Positions 1 through 7,773 of a DNA stretch of 64,000 nucleotides are shown in pieces; the stretch's first letter is position 1; each line of letters opens with the position of its first letter. Source of the DNA: Dyadobacter frigoris. GTDB lineage: Bacteria > Bacteroidota > Bacteroidia > Cytophagales > Spirosomataceae. Position numbers and translations under genes: made by a program. Location: contig NZ_SZVO01000003.1 of the NCBI RefSeq assembly GCF_005280585.1, positions 1 to 64,000 on the forward strand, in the 5' to 3' direction. Under the pieces are notes generated by a model. The model worked only from the letters and a program-made list of their open reading frames with translations. It was not told the origin of the DNA and ran no database searches.

Positions 1-279
1 GTGCCTGATTTACAAAAAATTACTGCCGACAACGGTTATAAAATAACATTCATAGATTATGTAATCAAAGAGTATAAATGGGAGGTGGAAATTGCACAAA
101 AACCAGAATCAGCACAAGGATTTATCCCTCAGAAAAATCGCTGGCAAGTAGAAAGATCGTTTGGATGGCTAAATTTTAAACGTCGACTATTTAGAGATGT
201 TGAGAAAACCGTAGAATCTGCTGAGGCAATGCTTGAAATTGCCTACTTATCCATTTTTTTGAATAGAATAACAAAATAA
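1..279 (+). mobile_element. IS5-type transposase, C-terminal fragment cut by window edge
   Basis: The reading frame is open from base 1, so the real start lies outside the window and the GTG at base 1 should not be taken as the initiator. The residues RWQVERSFGWLNFKRRLFRD near position 47 match the block around the catalytic Glu (VERSF) of IS5-family DDE transposases, the last acidic residue of the triad. The two Asp residues should lie upstream of the window. The protein would catalyse cut-and-paste transposition of its element. No right-end inverted repeat could be defined in the 16 bases before the MarR gene, because the left end is not visible. Whether the copy is intact cannot be judged from here. 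Confidence 0.8.
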
Positions 280-295
280 GATCCCAAAACATACT

Positions 296-745
296 CTAAT
301 TCCTTATTTTAATTTCTTCATGATAACGGGTAATGGCCAAAAGAACATCAATCGCAGCATCATAATTTTCATCTCCGGTGATCTTGCGGTATTCATCAAC
401 GATCCCACTCGCCGATTCTTTGACCTTCGCACTAATCTCTATCCCTTTGGATGTAAGCGTTATTCTCTCAGACCGTGCATCCAGTGGATCTTTTTCGCTG
501 GTTATTAATTTAAGCGCAAATAGTTCTTTAATAATTTTACTTGCAGCCATTTTGGTAATTTGCAATTCCCGGGCTACCTCGTTATTCGATATCCCATCCG
601 TTCCAATGCACATAAAAACAGGAACATATCCGATTTTAAAGCCAGGTAGCAATTGTGTAAATACGGTATCACCCCACTCGTCCGTCAACCTTTTCAGAAT
701 GTATATGACCTTAAAAAGCAATCGGGTATTGATATGATTTTCCAT
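296..745 (-). CDS. MarR-family transcriptional regulator
   Basis: A 149-residue protein of normal MarR length. A winged helix-turn-helix spans roughly residues 50-100: NNEVARELQITKMAASKII is the recognition region, and the wing carries DPLDARSERITLT followed by a Gly, which fits the family pattern of D-x-R-D-x-R then LT-x-x-G. MarR proteins bind palindromic operators as dimers and are usually released by small phenolic or oxidant ligands. A perfect 8-bp inverted repeat lies 35 bases upstream of the ATG at 780-800 and is a natural candidate for autoregulation. No co-transcribed target gene is evident; the downstream neighbour is the transposase on the other strand. The ligand is unknown. Confidence 0.85.
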   Translation of the reverse strand: MENHINTRLLFKVIYILKRLTDEWGDTVFTQLLPGFKIGYVPVFMCIGTDGISNNEVARELQITKMAASKIIKELFALKLITSEKDPLDARSERITLTSKGIEISAKVKESASGIVDEYRKITGDENYDAAIDVLLAITRYHEEIKIRN

Positions 746-779
746 TCTTTATATTTCATTTTCATTTCAAAACGCATAA

Positions 780-800
780 ATAGTAAATTTAGTTTACTAT
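780..800. promoter_or_regulatory. Palindrome ATAGTAAA-N5-TTTACTAT, candidate MarR operator
   Basis: The bases read ATAGTAAA, TTTAG, TTTACTAT, which is a perfect 8-bp inverted repeat with a 5-bp spacer and 21 bp overall. It sits in the 242-bp gap between the divergent ends of the marR start (745) and the araC stop (988). MarR-family operators are commonly imperfect 16-22 bp palindromes next to their own promoter, so autoregulation is the simplest reading. The assignment is inference. Confidence 0.45.
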
Positions 801-987
801 TGGCAACTTTGTAAAACTAAGTATATGTTTGCAATTTTCAAGTAAGATCTAATCCCGAAAATCATTTCTATGAATATCACGAAGAAATTTTCCGGATAAA
901 CCAACTTAAAATTTATGACTTAGCCAAAATACAATTTGAAATTAAAGATGAAAAATAGTACGATTAGCTGTATTTCCCACCCCTATT

Positions 988-1905
988 TTAATTAAATGAA
1001 TGCCTGAATTCCAATGGCGAAAGATCGGTTTTGTTTTTAAATAATTTGCTGAAAGACTGCGAATGTTCAAAACCTAACGCATAGGCGATTTCGCTGACAG
1101 ATAAATCCGTTGTGGTTAATTTCTCCTTCGCCAGCCCTATCAGCTTATCGTGCAAGTGTTGCCGGGCATTTTGTCCGGTCAGTACTTTTAACATACTTCC
1201 TAAATAATTGGGTGATATATTTAAAGACTCTGCAATAAATCCAACCGTTGGTAATCCGTTTTGAACCAAACTATCACTTTTAAAATAATTGTCGAGAATA
1301 TCTTCAAGACGAGCGAGAATCTGATGATTTGCGATCTTTCGGGTAATGAACTGACGCTGGTAAAACCGGTCTGCATAAGTCAGCAACAGTTCAAGCTGGG
1401 CAAGAATGACTGTCTGGCTGAATTGGTCAATATTTGCATGATACTCCTGCTCCATATATTGCACAATACCAGTCATCATGGTTTCTTCTTTTTCGGAAAG
1501 AAAAAGCGCTTCATTCACCAAGTAGCTAAAATATTCATATTGCCTGATGGTTTTGGCCAATGGCGTATTCCATAGAAAATCTGGATGGATCAGCAACATC
1601 CATCCAGATTGATAAACGGGTTCATCTTTCTCAAACGTAAGTTTCAGAAGCTGCCCCGGCGACGTAAAAAACATTACACCCTCATCGAAATCATACGAAT
1701 TTTGACCATATTTCACTTTATAGTTTAGGTTCCGCTTCATGGCTATCGAATAAAAATCCTTGATCACATGGAATTCATCAACCAGAAGATCATTCATCAA
1801 TTCTACATTAATGACGCTTATCAAAGGATGCTCGGGTTTGGGTAATCCTCTGAACTTGTGAAATTCAGAAATCGTTTTAAAACGATAAGGTTGTATGTTT
1901 GACAT
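988..1905 (-). CDS. AraC-family transcriptional regulator
   Basis: A 305-residue protein with an N-terminal cupin-like sensing half (about residues 1-180) and a C-terminal AraC DNA-binding domain. The second helix-turn-helix is clear: LSVSEIAYALGFEHSQSFSK, followed by the family-typical P-L-E-F-R near the end. The N-terminal half with FRGLPKPEHPLISV is the type common in Bacteroidota AraC proteins near oxidoreductase genes. It starts 6 bases after the stop of the upstream SDR gene on the same strand, so the two are probably co-transcribed and the regulator may control that gene. It resembles the second AraC protein at 32251-33180 in length and architecture. The effector is unknown. Confidence 0.88.
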   Translation of the reverse strand: MSNIQPYRFKTISEFHKFRGLPKPEHPLISVINVELMNDLLVDEFHVIKDFYSIAMKRNLNYKVKYGQNSYDFDEGVMFFTSPGQLLKLTFEKDEPVYQSGWMLLIHPDFLWNTPLAKTIRQYEYFSYLVNEALFLSEKEETMMTGIVQYMEQEYHANIDQFSQTVILAQLELLLTYADRFYQRQFITRKIANHQILARLEDILDNYFKSDSLVQNGLPTVGFIAESLNISPNYLGSMLKVLTGQNARQHLHDKLIGLAKEKLTTTDLSVSEIAYALGFEHSQSFSKLFKNKTDLSPLEFRHSFN

Positions 1906-1911
1906 GATAAT

Positions 1912-2811
1912 TTAAAGTCTGAAATAATCACCTTTATCCAGATCTTCGATTAAACCCGGATGTACCGGATTCCAGCCCAGAATTGTCTGAGTTTGCCGAC
2001 TGCTTGCAGCACAGTCCATTCCTGCAAAATGTGTAAACCAGCTAAAATGTTCGGCGGCCTCCACTGCTGATTTACTGACTACCGGAATATTGAGGCCCTT
2101 ACCAATGGCTTCTGCTATGTTCCGAAAAGCAATACCTTCTTCCGCCACTGCATGATAACGTACAAATCCCTCCGGAGCTTGTTCAAGCGCCAGTCGGAAT
2201 AACCTGGCAGCGTCTAAACGATGCACAGCCGGCCAGCAATTTGACCCTTCTTCTTTATAAACTGAAATCCCTTTCTCACGTGCGATACCAATGAGAATTG
2301 GAACAAAACCGTGGTCGCCTGAATCGTGAACAGTCGGCGGCAAACGCACCACAGAAACACGAACGCCCTTTTCAGCAAGCTCATTTGCAGCAAGTTCCGA
2401 AGCAACTCTTGGGTTTGGACTGGATGCTACCGGCATATCTTCTTCTGTTACCAAACGATCTGGTATTGACAAAATTCCAATGCCCGAAGTGATAATCAAA
2501 GGCCTGTCCGAACCAGCCAGTTCCGAACCCAATGCATTAATGACAAGTCTATCAATCTCGCAAACTTCCTTAAATCTTGTAAAATCATGAACAAAACCGG
2601 TATGGATCACGCCGTCCGATGCGGCAGCACCACGCCTTAAACTCTCCAGGTCTTCGAGATTTCCCCGGTGAACCTCAGCACCGGCAGCGATAAGTGATTT
2701 TGCACTTTCTTCTGAGCGGGCAAGTCCTAATACCTGGTGCCCTGCACTAATTAATTCCCGAACGACGGCGGAGCCTACAAAACCTGTTGCTCCTGTAACA
2801 AAAACGCGCAT
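1912..2811 (-). CDS. SDR-family NAD(P)-dependent epimerase/dehydratase-like protein
   Basis: The protein starts best at the ATG at 2811, giving MRVFVTGATGFVGS with the TGxxGxxG nucleotide-binding motif immediately at the N-terminus. The longer frame to 2850 only adds 13 non-conserved residues. It is about 299 residues, normal for the extended/atypical SDR group related to NmrA and nucleoside-diphosphate-sugar epimerases. A Rossmann fold is supported by the alternating pattern AGHQVLGLARS and AGAEVHRGNLED (cofactor-discriminating Asp). A classic YxxxK is not obvious around IITSGIGIL, so this may be an atypical SDR that binds cofactor without standard catalysis. It is followed at 6 bp by the AraC regulator, forming a two-gene unit. 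Confidence 0.82.
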   Translation of the reverse strand: MRVFVTGATGFVGSAVVRELISAGHQVLGLARSEESAKSLIAAGAEVHRGNLEDLESLRRGAAASDGVIHTGFVHDFTRFKEVCEIDRLVINALGSELAGSDRPLIITSGIGILSIPDRLVTEEDMPVASSPNPRVASELAANELAEKGVRVSVVRLPPTVHDSGDHGFVPILIGIAREKGISVYKEEGSNCWPAVHRLDAARLFRLALEQAPEGFVRYHAVAEEGIAFRNIAEAIGKGLNIPVVSKSAVEAAEHFSWFTHFAGMDCAASSRQTQTILGWNPVHPGLIEDLDKGDYFRL

Positions 2812-3088
2812 ATGCTTTCTATTTTGGTTTCTATTCTTTTGTTGATACAAATTTCAACAAGAACCGGGTAATGGATGTAGCCAAATCAATTATTGTTGTA
2901 GTCAAAATCAGGATTGATTAATTGTTCTGATGAATAGTTGTGACCGGCTATCAAAGCGTTGGTCAGGAAAAAGCAGCTAAACGCCGATTTTGTCAGACCT
3001 TAATTGGAATACGGGTTATATTTAATCAAGTTTGCCCCATAGTTATCAAGACAATCTTATCCTATCAGCAGTTTCTTTATTCTGAATC

Positions 3089-4252
3089 ATGATAAAATTA
3101 CACACTCAGTGGTCACGGCGGGAATTCTTGTCATCTGTTGCCGGGACAAGTGCTATGATGATGTTTAACCCGCTATCATCGTGGGCTATGGACGAGCCGG
3201 ACCCACGGGTAGCAGCGATTGTGGCCGCTACGATCGGCATTGACTCGCACAATCATATTGATGTTCCCTTCGCCAAAGCTGAGGTACCGGGTCCTGATAT
3301 TGACCTGGCCAGCGAGTTGAAAAAGTCGGGTTTGTCGGCCATTTGCATGACATTCGCCGTCGACCGTCCGGAGTTGCACAATCCGGGAGAGGCTTACGAA
3401 CGGTTCATGAATGCTTTGGCTTCAATGGATAACCAGCTCGTTAAAAATGGCATGAAGCGCGCTCTAAATATGGCAGACCTAAATGCCGCTCACAAAAAGC
3501 ATCAGCCGACCGTCATTCAGTCAGTCGAGGGTGGTCACTTTCTTGAAGGACATGTGGAGCGCGTCGAAGAGGTCTATAATCGTGGTTTGAGACACCTGGG
3601 ACTACTTCATGACAATGATGCATCTGTTCCTTTGGGCGATGTTTACACAAATCCCGTACGTTGGGGCGGACTAACAGCGTTTGGAGCGGAAGTCATCAAG
3701 GAATGTAACCGGCTTGGAATTCTTATCGATCTGGCGCACGCCAATACGGAGACTGTGACCGCTGCGCTCAAAATAGCAGCCCATCCGGTAATTATTTCTC
3801 ACACTGGTCTTGATACCCGGCTAGGTCAGAACACGTCAATGGCTGCCATGATGAAACCAAGACTTATCAGCAAGGAACAAGCTAAAATCGTTGCCGAGGC
3901 AGGTGGTGTGATTGGCGTTTGGACACATCTGGCAGACACCTCTCTGGAATATGCCAAAAATATTCGGGCTTTGGTGGATGTCATCGGGGTTGACCATGTG
4001 TGCATTGGTACCGACACCAAACTAACCTCGTCTTACAGTTCTCCTGACGCACAAAATAAACCGGGTGGTGGTCAAAAGCGTGAAAGAATTGGCGAGCGTA
4101 CCAACCTGACGTGGCAGGACCAGAAATTCGGATTTTATTACACCGTCGTCGATGCTATGCTAAAAATCGGTTTTACTTCTGATGAAATTGGTAAGATAGG
4201 TGGTGGCAATTTCTGCCGCGTGTTTGAAGCAGCCACGGCCGGTCCCCGCTGA
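3089..4252 (+). CDS. Membrane dipeptidase (peptidase M19 family), Tat-exported
   Basis: A 387-residue zinc dipeptidase of the renal dipeptidase family (M19). A twin-arginine signal (SRREFL, residues 9-14) followed by a hydrophobic stretch predicts folded export. The family's metal ligands are visible: an H-x-D pair in HNHIDVP (H56, D58), the bridging Glu in VEGGHF (E147), His217 (DLAHAN) and His238 (ISHTGLD), and Asp309 in IGTD. The 21-residue spacing of the two late His residues matches the animal enzyme. Family members hydrolyse dipeptides, D-amino-acid dipeptides and in some cases lactones or beta-lactams, so the substrate is not defined. It stands alone: the neighbours are divergent upstream and 356 bp away downstream. 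Confidence 0.88.
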   Translation: MIKLHTQWSRREFLSSVAGTSAMMMFNPLSSWAMDEPDPRVAAIVAATIGIDSHNHIDVPFAKAEVPGPDIDLASELKKSGLSAICMTFAVDRPELHNPGEAYERFMNALASMDNQLVKNGMKRALNMADLNAAHKKHQPTVIQSVEGGHFLEGHVERVEEVYNRGLRHLGLLHDNDASVPLGDVYTNPVRWGGLTAFGAEVIKECNRLGILIDLAHANTETVTAALKIAAHPVIISHTGLDTRLGQNTSMAAMMKPRLISKEQAKIVAEAGGVIGVWTHLADTSLEYAKNIRALVDVIGVDHVCIGTDTKLTSSYSSPDAQNKPGGGQKRERIGERTNLTWQDQKFGFYYTVVDAMLKIGFTSDEIGKIGGGNFCRVFEAATAGPR

Positions 4253-4608
4253 CCTTTAAATACTGTTATGTTCAAGGAATTTATTTTACCAAATAATCCA
4301 ATCGCGAAGTAAGATCAGGTACTTTTTAAACGATCTATCAAAAGTCAGTCTTTCCGAAATCCTTATTTAAGTACCGAAAATCAATATTTAAAACGCGAAG
4401 CCACTCCGTAGCCATAGTTGCTACCGTTCCAGATTTCCTAAGGAAAAAATCTGCACATTTTTGACATCAGGAATTGCATAAACAAATTGCCTGCACGTCT
4501 GGCAAATGCCTGCAAACGGATAACGACAAATCAATTAACTATAAAATAAATTCTATAATTTGGGGCATGAAATTTGTACAATAGCATTATCACATTAAAA
4601 TAAACTAT
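4253..4608. other. Intergenic region with no confident gene
   Basis: These 356 bases separate the dipeptidase and msrA. Short open stretches on the minus strand (about 4370-4540) look protein-like in more than one frame at once, so none is called. A weak hairpin CAGATTT...AAATCTG lies near 4431-4455 and could end transcription. Confidence 0.4.
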
Positions 4609-5100
4609 ATGATTACTGAAAAAGCCATTTTGGCAGGTGGTTGCTTTTGGGGGGTAGAAGAACTTATCAGACATTATCCCGGTGTAATTTCGACGGTGGT
4701 GGGATACACCGGCGGCGATGTCCCGAATGCAACTTACCGGAATCATGGAACCCATGCAGAAGCAATTGAGATCATATTTGATCCGGCACAACTAACTTAT
4801 CGTGCACTCCTCGAATATTTCTTCCAGATCCATAATCCTACAACGCGAAACCGGCAGGGAAACGACATAGGAGCTTCATATCGTTCTGCTATTTTCTTTA
4901 TGGATGAAAGCCAGCATAAGGTTGCTAACGTGCTGATCGCAGAAATGGATGCTTCCGGTGTATGGCCGGGGAAGATTGTTACGGAAGTTCTCCCCGCTAC
5001 TGATTTCTGGAATGCAGAAACCGAGCATCAGGATTATTTGCAGAAAAATCCTGGTGGATATACCTGCCACTTTGAAAGACCTGACTGGAAACTGAGCTAG
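4609..5100 (+). CDS. msrA: Peptide-methionine (S)-S-oxide reductase MsrA
   Basis: A 163-residue protein with the MsrA signature GGCFWGVEE at the N-terminus. Cys12 is the catalytic nucleophile that attacks methionine-S-sulfoxide. Further family blocks are present: [20 protein letters not shown], then [18 protein letters not shown] and YRSAIF. The length fits a stand-alone cytosolic MsrA without a fused MsrB. No additional resolving Cys pair of the C-terminal type is evident; the only other Cys is near the end (YTCHFERP). The enzyme repairs oxidised methionine in proteins, with thioredoxin as usual reductant. It is monocistronic by spacing. Confidence 0.95.
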   Translation: MITEKAILAGGCFWGVEELIRHYPGVISTVVGYTGGDVPNATYRNHGTHAEAIEIIFDPAQLTYRALLEYFFQIHNPTTRNRQGNDIGASYRSAIFFMDESQHKVANVLIAEMDASGVWPGKIVTEVLPATDFWNAETEHQDYLQKNPGGYTCHFERPDWKLS

Positions 5101-5540
5101 TTAGCACAGAATTTAAATTTATGCCTGGTTTTATGACAAATCGGGCATAAATTATAAGCGCCCAATGGTACTTCACAAGTCTTCTCATACTTTTCAGCAT
5201 GTAATATTTCGGCTGTTCACACTTGCTAAAACACGATAAGTCAGTACTGGCAATAGTTTACTCCGCAAGTTAATGATAGTAAATCCCTTCCCAAGCTTTA
5301 TGATTTTACTATCATAAAGCACTTTCCAAAAGTCCACTTCCCTCCGTTGTCAGCATTTCCCTCTGGTCAATGAAACTTTACCTCTTTCAAAACTTCCACT
5401 TACGCAAGCAATACCACCAGTTGTACAGTCCCATGCTTTCAAAAGGCATTTATGATCAGTTTTGATAAAAAACGCCAACCCGCTCTGAAAATAATCCTCG
5501 AAGAATTTGGCTCAGGGCTCATTAAATTTCTTATCTGGCT
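5101..5540. other. 440-bp intergenic region with two mutually exclusive hairpins
   Basis: No gene is supported here. The region holds a perfect 10-bp stem (GCTTTATGAT at 5295-5304 with ATCATAAAGC at 5311-5320, six-base loop). A competing pairing joins TGATAGTAAATC (5274-5285) to GATTTTACTATCA (5302-5314), with one bulged base. The two pairings share bases 5302-5304 and 5311-5314, so they cannot form together. The structure may simply end msrA transcription, or act as an attenuator for the cytochrome gene starting at 5541. Confidence 0.4.
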
Positions 5541-6413
5541 ATGATCACAAAAATATTAAAATGGGCAGGTATTTTGCTGGGAAGTATCGTGATTTTTGTA
5601 ACGCTTACTTATGTGTGGATATACTACGACATTGAGAGACGGGCGGCTAAAATCTATGATGTCAAAGTTCAAAAACTTATAATACCAACGGATAGCGCTT
5701 CTCTTTCCAGGGGAAAGCATCTTGCGGTGATCAGGGCCTGCACGGGCTGTCATGGAAAAGATTTTGCCGGCGGATACGCGTTTGCCGATGACCAGTCACC
5801 CATAGGCATTTTGTACAGCGTCAATATCACTTCCGGAAAAGGTGGCGTTCAATATACAAATGAAGATTGGATCAGAACCTTGCGCCATGGCCTGGGACGA
5901 GATAACCGTTCTCTTTGGTTTATGCCTTCCCATGAAATATACAAAATTTCCAACCAGGACATGGCTTCGCTGATCAGTTATGTAAAAACACGTCCTCCGG
6001 TGGATAAAATCTCTCCATCCAAATCTTTAAAACCCTTAGGCAGAATACTGACCTTTCTTGGAAAATTTCCACTTTTTCCTGCTGAAAAAATTGATCATGA
6101 CGCTACGTATCCTGATGTGGTAATGCCATCGATTACTCCCGAATATGGACAGTATCTGGCGATTACATGTACCGGTTGCCACACGGCTACGCTTAAAGGA
6201 GCAGATTCACATGGCCCGAATGAACCAAAGATCCCGGATATTACCTCCACCGGCCATCTTGGAAAATGGACAGCAGAAGCTTTTATAACAACGCTTCAAA
6301 CAGGTAAAACCCCCGAGAAAAAGCAACTTAGTTCTGCTATGCCATGGAGAGAATTCACCTATACCAGGGATGAGCTCAGGGCTATCTTTTCCTACTTGCA
6401 CAATCTCAGATAA
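5541..6413 (+). CDS. Diheme cytochrome c family protein
   Basis: A 290-residue protein with a single N-terminal membrane anchor (about residues 8-28, ILLGSIVIFVTLTYVWIYY) and two c-type heme motifs, CTGCH at 67-71 and CTGCH at 210-214. The two heme domains are alike: each motif is followed by a Lys-Gly and later by a Met-containing segment (SLWFMPS; SSAMPWREF) that could give the axial ligand. It is probably anchored to the inner membrane with the hemes in the periplasm. The next gene follows after 40 bases and encodes a ScyD-like lipoprotein, suggesting one operon. The redox partner is unknown. No quinol or alcohol dehydrogenase subunit lies nearby. Confidence 0.85.
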   Translation: MITKILKWAGILLGSIVIFVTLTYVWIYYDIERRAAKIYDVKVQKLIIPTDSASLSRGKHLAVIRACTGCHGKDFAGGYAFADDQSPIGILYSVNITSGKGGVQYTNEDWIRTLRHGLGRDNRSLWFMPSHEIYKISNQDMASLISYVKTRPPVDKISPSKSLKPLGRILTFLGKFPLFPAEKIDHDATYPDVVMPSITPEYGQYLAITCTGCHTATLKGADSHGPNEPKIPDITSTGHLGKWTAEAFITTLQTGKTPEKKQLSSAMPWREFTYTRDELRAIFSYLHNLR

Positions 6414-6453
6414 CATACGATCCATACTAATTTAATAACGAATAATCATCCCC

Positions 6454-7461
6454 ATGAAAACTACATTTTTATCAAAACTTGCTCTTGTGCCGCTTTTGCT
6501 TGCCTGGGGCTGTACGGATCATAACATTTTTGAAGAACCAAAGCAATTCAAATCTGAAGATCTGGCCGGACAACTACTAACACCCTTTGCCATTACAAAA
6601 GGGGCAAATGATTATTTTTGGATTACTGAAATAGGTACCGGCAAAGACGACGGACGTGTTTCACTTATTACGCCGGACGGAAAAGTATATCCTGTCATCG
6701 TCGGCTTTAAATCCTCCATAAGTGAGGAAGAAGGCTTACCTGACGGACTTACTCATTTGACTTACAAAGATGGGATCTTGTATATTATTCATGGCGGGGA
6801 GGGATTCCTTTACAAGGCAAATGTTTCAGCTTTTAAGCCAGGTGACAAACCCATGCAGGCCAGCTCCCTGCCGAGCGAAAACATTAGTCAGTTTGTTTTG
6901 AAGTATGATTTTTTGGTCGATACACAGGAATCTCACTTATACAACCTTACCTGGGGACCGGATGGAGATCTTTTTTTTACCGATGCCGCCGCCAATGCGA
7001 TCATTCGCAGAAAGTCCAACGGAGATCTTAGCATATTTTCCCAGTTTGCACCTTTCGCGAACCCGGGGCCTGTTGGACCGCCTATGATTGATGTTGTGCC
7101 AACGGGAATAGTTTACGACGGATACAAATTTTTGGTTTCAACACTCAGCGGATTTCCTTTTATCGAAGGCAAAGCGGCCATTTACCAAATCGACCAGGCC
7201 GGAACTCCGGGCATTTACAAAGGCGGTTTTACGACATTAACCGACATAACGCTAACGCCCTCAGGAAAACCGGTTGTTATTCAATTTGCAAAGTTTGCGC
7301 TGCCCGATGGTTTTCTTCCCAATACCGGAAAAGTTTCTGACGAAAATGGACTGACTTTGCTCGACGGCCTGATGATGCCTACGGATATAGAAAGAACAGG
7401 CGACAAAACTTATTATGTCGTGTCAATGGCTCTTGGAAAAATCATCAAACTCACATACTAA
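6454..7461 (+). CDS. ScyD/ScyE-like beta-propeller lipoprotein
   Basis: A 335-residue protein with a lipoprotein signal ending LLLAWGC (Cys20). The mature part resembles the ScyD/ScyE family of six-bladed propeller proteins: FWITEIGTGKDDGRVSLITP near the N-terminus, GLPDGLTHLTYKDG, and YNLTWGPDGDLFFTDAAANAIIRR mid-protein, then a closing MPTDIERTGDKTYYVVSM. Family members take their name from scytonemin clusters but are widespread in Bacteroidota, where their function is undefined. The gene lies 40 bases after the diheme cytochrome gene. A very strong hairpin sits 60 bases after its stop codon and probably ends the two-gene transcript. Confidence 0.8.
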   Translation: MKTTFLSKLALVPLLLAWGCTDHNIFEEPKQFKSEDLAGQLLTPFAITKGANDYFWITEIGTGKDDGRVSLITPDGKVYPVIVGFKSSISEEEGLPDGLTHLTYKDGILYIIHGGEGFLYKANVSAFKPGDKPMQASSLPSENISQFVLKYDFLVDTQESHLYNLTWGPDGDLFFTDAAANAIIRRKSNGDLSIFSQFAPFANPGPVGPPMIDVVPTGIVYDGYKFLVSTLSGFPFIEGKAAIYQIDQAGTPGIYKGGFTTLTDITLTPSGKPVVIQFAKFALPDGFLPNTGKVSDENGLTLLDGLMMPTDIERTGDKTYYVVSMALGKIIKLTY

Positions 7462-7521
7462 GACGAATTGCGGCATAATCACACTTCTTTAAAAGATTCA
7501 AATCAACTTTAAAATTAAAAC

Positions 7522-7569
7522 CAATCAAGGTCACCGGATATGGGAAACCATATCCGGTGACCTTGATTG
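7522..7569 (+). terminator. 22-bp perfect hairpin with GAAA tetraloop
   Basis: Bases 7522-7543 are exactly complementary to 7548-7569, enclosing the four-base loop GAAA. This is an unusually long uninterrupted stem with a stable GNRA loop. There is no T-run after the stem; the flanks are A/T-rich (AAAATTAAAAC before, TAAATAAG after). Position 60 bp after the ScyD-like gene favours a transcription terminator or a 3'-end stabiliser. The rest of 7462-7773 holds no gene. Confidence 0.65.
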
Positions 7570-7773
7570 TAAATAAGACAATTCCAAAATTGACAATAAA
7601 ATCAGTCATGCCAAGACGAATGGATCGAAGCAAAATTCAGTGAGCAGAAACCATCACCGGATAATAACAATAGCTGCTGCGAATGTCATAAAACATGCAA
7701 GTTCCTTTATCTTGTATGATAATAACCGGTAAAATTTCAAAAGTTCCCCGCAGAAAGATAATCCGGAAAGAAT

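Noticed and set aside
4370-4545. Protein-like minus-strand stretches in the spacer between the dipeptidase and msrA, such as a short end reading WNGSNYGYGVASRF.
   Set aside because: Two or three frames look equally coding over the same bases, each under 40 residues, and no family could be named; not enough to call a relic.
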